Below, piece after piece: positions 5,905 through 6,786 of a stretch of 6,786 nt of DNA. The stretch spans positions 1 through 6,786 of the forward strand of contig PIXW01000037.1 in assembly GCA_003601535.1 (NCBI GenBank). Reading direction: 5' to 3'. A program made the position numbers and the translations under genes. A model generated the notes under the pieces. The model saw nothing but the letters and a program-made list of their open reading frames with translations. It was not told the DNA's origin and searched no databases. The DNA comes from ANME-2 cluster archaeon (lineage in GTDB: Archaea; Halobacteriota; Methanosarcinia; Methanosarcinales; Methanogasteraceae). How positions within the stretch are numbered: the stretch's first letter is position 1; every line of letters begins with the position of its first letter.

Positions 5905-6695
5905 ATGTAGAGATCATTGAACTGGGTGATCATAAGGCAAGATTCGTACTCTCCGGTGCAACTCATGCGTTTGTAAACAGCATCAGGCGCAGTATGCTTG
6001 CAGAGGTTCCCACGCTTGCGATCGATTATGTGAACATCTATGATAACACATCGGTGCTCTTCGACGAACAGCTTGCACTTCGTTTTGGACTGATTCCACT
6101 CATAACAGATCTTGATTCTTATGTGCTCCCTTCTGAATGCGAGTGTGGCGGAGAAGGTTGTTCGCAGTGCCAGGTTTCACTCACACTCTCTGCAGAAGGT
6201 CCGAAGGTTGTATATTCCACAGAACTGGTATCTGCTGATCCAGCGGTTATGCCAGCAGACGTGGTACCGGTCATCAAACTGGCAGAAGGGCAGAGGATAT
6301 CGATCGAGGCGGTCGCGCGGCTGGGCACTGGACATGACCATGCGAAATGGCAGGCAGGGATTGCCTGCGGGTACAAGAACGTGCCGCATATCGTGTTATT
6401 AGAGGAATGTGATGGCTGCGGTATATGTGTGGATAAATGCCCGCGCGGCGTACTCGTGATAACAGATGATGGCATAGACGTAGTTGATGAACGCGCATGT
6501 TCGTTGTGTAGACTATGCGAACGTGTCTGTGTACTCAACGGAATCAGGGTCGAAACGTATCCTGATTCATTTATATGTACCGCTGAAAGTGATGGCTCAA
6601 TGCCGATTACCGAACTGATTATAAGGTCTGCTGATGATATCAAGAAGAGAGCAGAGACACTGGATCAATACCTGAGCATCGTTGATGCAGACTAA
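5901..6695 (+). CDS. rpo3: DNA-directed RNA polymerase subunit Rpo3 (D) with two [4Fe-4S] motifs
   Basis: This 264-residue protein is the archaeal counterpart of the bacterial alpha N-terminal domain and eukaryotic Rpb3; it pairs with Rpo11 to nucleate RNA polymerase assembly. The N-terminal dimerisation region has [20 protein letters not shown] (23-42) and LRFGLIPL (60-67). Four Cys follow at C80, C82, C87 and C90 (CxCxxxxCxxC). An inserted ferredoxin domain at about 165-220 has two complete cluster motifs: C170, C173, C176, C180-Pro, and C200, C203, C206, C210. The Methanosarcina enzyme is known to carry clusters at this place, and they influence assembly with Rpo11. The polymerase core resumes at about 221 and ends in helical residues that contact Rpo11. 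The ribosome binding site is weak (GGGAT), consistent with coupling to eL19 through the 4-bp overlap. Normally the preceding gene is uS11, not eL19. Confidence 0.97.
   Translation: MNVEIIELGDHKARFVLSGATHAFVNSIRRSMLAEVPTLAIDYVNIYDNTSVLFDEQLALRFGLIPLITDLDSYVLPSECECGGEGCSQCQVSLTLSAEGPKVVYSTELVSADPAVMPADVVPVIKLAEGQRISIEAVARLGTGHDHAKWQAGIACGYKNVPHIVLLEECDGCGICVDKCPRGVLVITDDGIDVVDERACSLCRLCERVCVLNGIRVETYPDSFICTAESDGSMPITELIIRSADDIKKRAETLDQYLSIVDAD
6569..6577 (+). promoter_or_regulatory. TATA-like element inside rpo3, upstream of tRNA-Leu
   Basis: ATTTATATG is close to the archaeal TATA consensus. It would place a transcription start near 6600, about 100 bases before the tRNA. It could give the tRNA and any downstream ribosomal genes their own promoter, but it lies in coding sequence and may be chance. 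Confidence 0.2.
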
Positions 6696-6699
6696 CAAT

Positions 6700-6784
6700 G
6701 CGGGGGTTGCCCAGCCAGGTCAAAGGCGATAGGTTCAGGGCCTATTCTCGCAGGAGTTCGTGGGTTCGAATCCCACCCCCCGCA
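6700..6784 (+). tRNA. tRNA-Leu (anticodon CAG)
   Basis: An 85-nt class II tRNA. The acceptor stem GCGGGGG (6700-6706) pairs fully with CCCCCGC (6777-6783), with discriminator A at 6784. The D stem is GCC/GGC (6709-6711 with 6725-6727), and GG at 6718-6719 fits G18-G19. The anticodon stem ATAGG/CCTAT (6729-6733 with 6741-6745) holds the loop TTCAGGG, giving CAG, which reads the Leu codon CUG. A 14-nt variable arm (6746-6759) forms CTC/GAG. The T arm GTGGG/CCCAC (6760-6764 with 6772-6776) holds TTCGAAT. The two bases after the discriminator are TC, so CCA is not encoded. It begins 4 nt after the rpo3 stop codon. A tRNA-Leu just before the eL18 gene cluster is known in haloarchaea, so eL18 may follow beyond the window. 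Confidence 0.97.
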
Positions 6785-6786
6785 TC

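Noticed and set aside
6119..6643. Minus-strand open frame of 174 codons
   Set aside because: It is antisense to rpo3, whose cluster motifs and domains are unmistakable; its Ser/Thr-rich translation has no recognisable motif.
1..6786. CRISPR array, insertion sequence, defence or other unusual system
   Set aside because: I saw no regularly spaced repeats, terminal inverted repeats, transposase or defence motifs on either strand. The window is dominated by conserved translation and transcription genes.

Overview
The window is archaeal. It has archaeal/eukaryote-type ribosomal proteins with no bacterial counterpart (eS4, eL32, eL19), an archaeal RNA polymerase Rpo3 carrying a ferredoxin insert, and a long-arm tRNA-Leu without an encoded CCA end. 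Nearly all start codons follow an AGGTGAT-type ribosome binding site, the complement of the archaeal 16S rRNA tail. A complete double [4Fe-4S] motif in Rpo3 is a trait known from Methanosarcina-type and related methanogenic or methane-oxidising lineages. I therefore infer a strict anaerobe of the Methanosarcinales/Methanomicrobia side of the Euryarchaeota (possibly ANME or Syntrophoarchaeum-like); the sequence alone does not fix the genus.

Layout. Bases 1-249 hold no convincing gene, only a T-loop hairpin and T-rich tracts that could terminate the leftward genes. Bases 250-2224 carry two leftward genes: a metal-binding lipoprotein of the ZnuA/TroA type and, 58 bp downstream of it, a radical SAM protein with a degenerate SPASM-like C-terminus. 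A 151-bp divergent intergenic region (2225-2375) contains TATA-like elements for both directions. From 2376 to 5904 runs a compact rightward ribosomal protein operon: uL24, eS4, uL5, uS14, uS8, uL6, eL32, eL19. Genes abut, overlap, or are separated by at most 9 bp. The last ribosomal gene overlaps rpo3 (5901-6695) by 4 bp, and a tRNA-Leu(CAG) starts 4 nt after rpo3 and fills the end of the window.

How it fits together. The ribosomal genes follow the classical archaeal spc order from uL24 to eL19. The cluster is cut at both ends relative to the usual arrangement. The S10/spc genes normally upstream (uS17, uL14 etc.) are replaced by unrelated divergent genes. The genes normally after eL19 (uL18, uS5, uL30, uL15, secY) and those normally before rpo3 (uS13, uS4, uS11) are absent, so eL19 is joined directly to rpo3-tRNA-Leu. 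Translation machinery, an Fe-S-containing RNA polymerase subunit and a tRNA are thus probably co-transcribed. I see no CRISPR array, mobile element, defence locus or clearly novel system. The most notable points are the operon fusion, the Rpo3 clusters, and the missing ligand residues in the two leftward genes.
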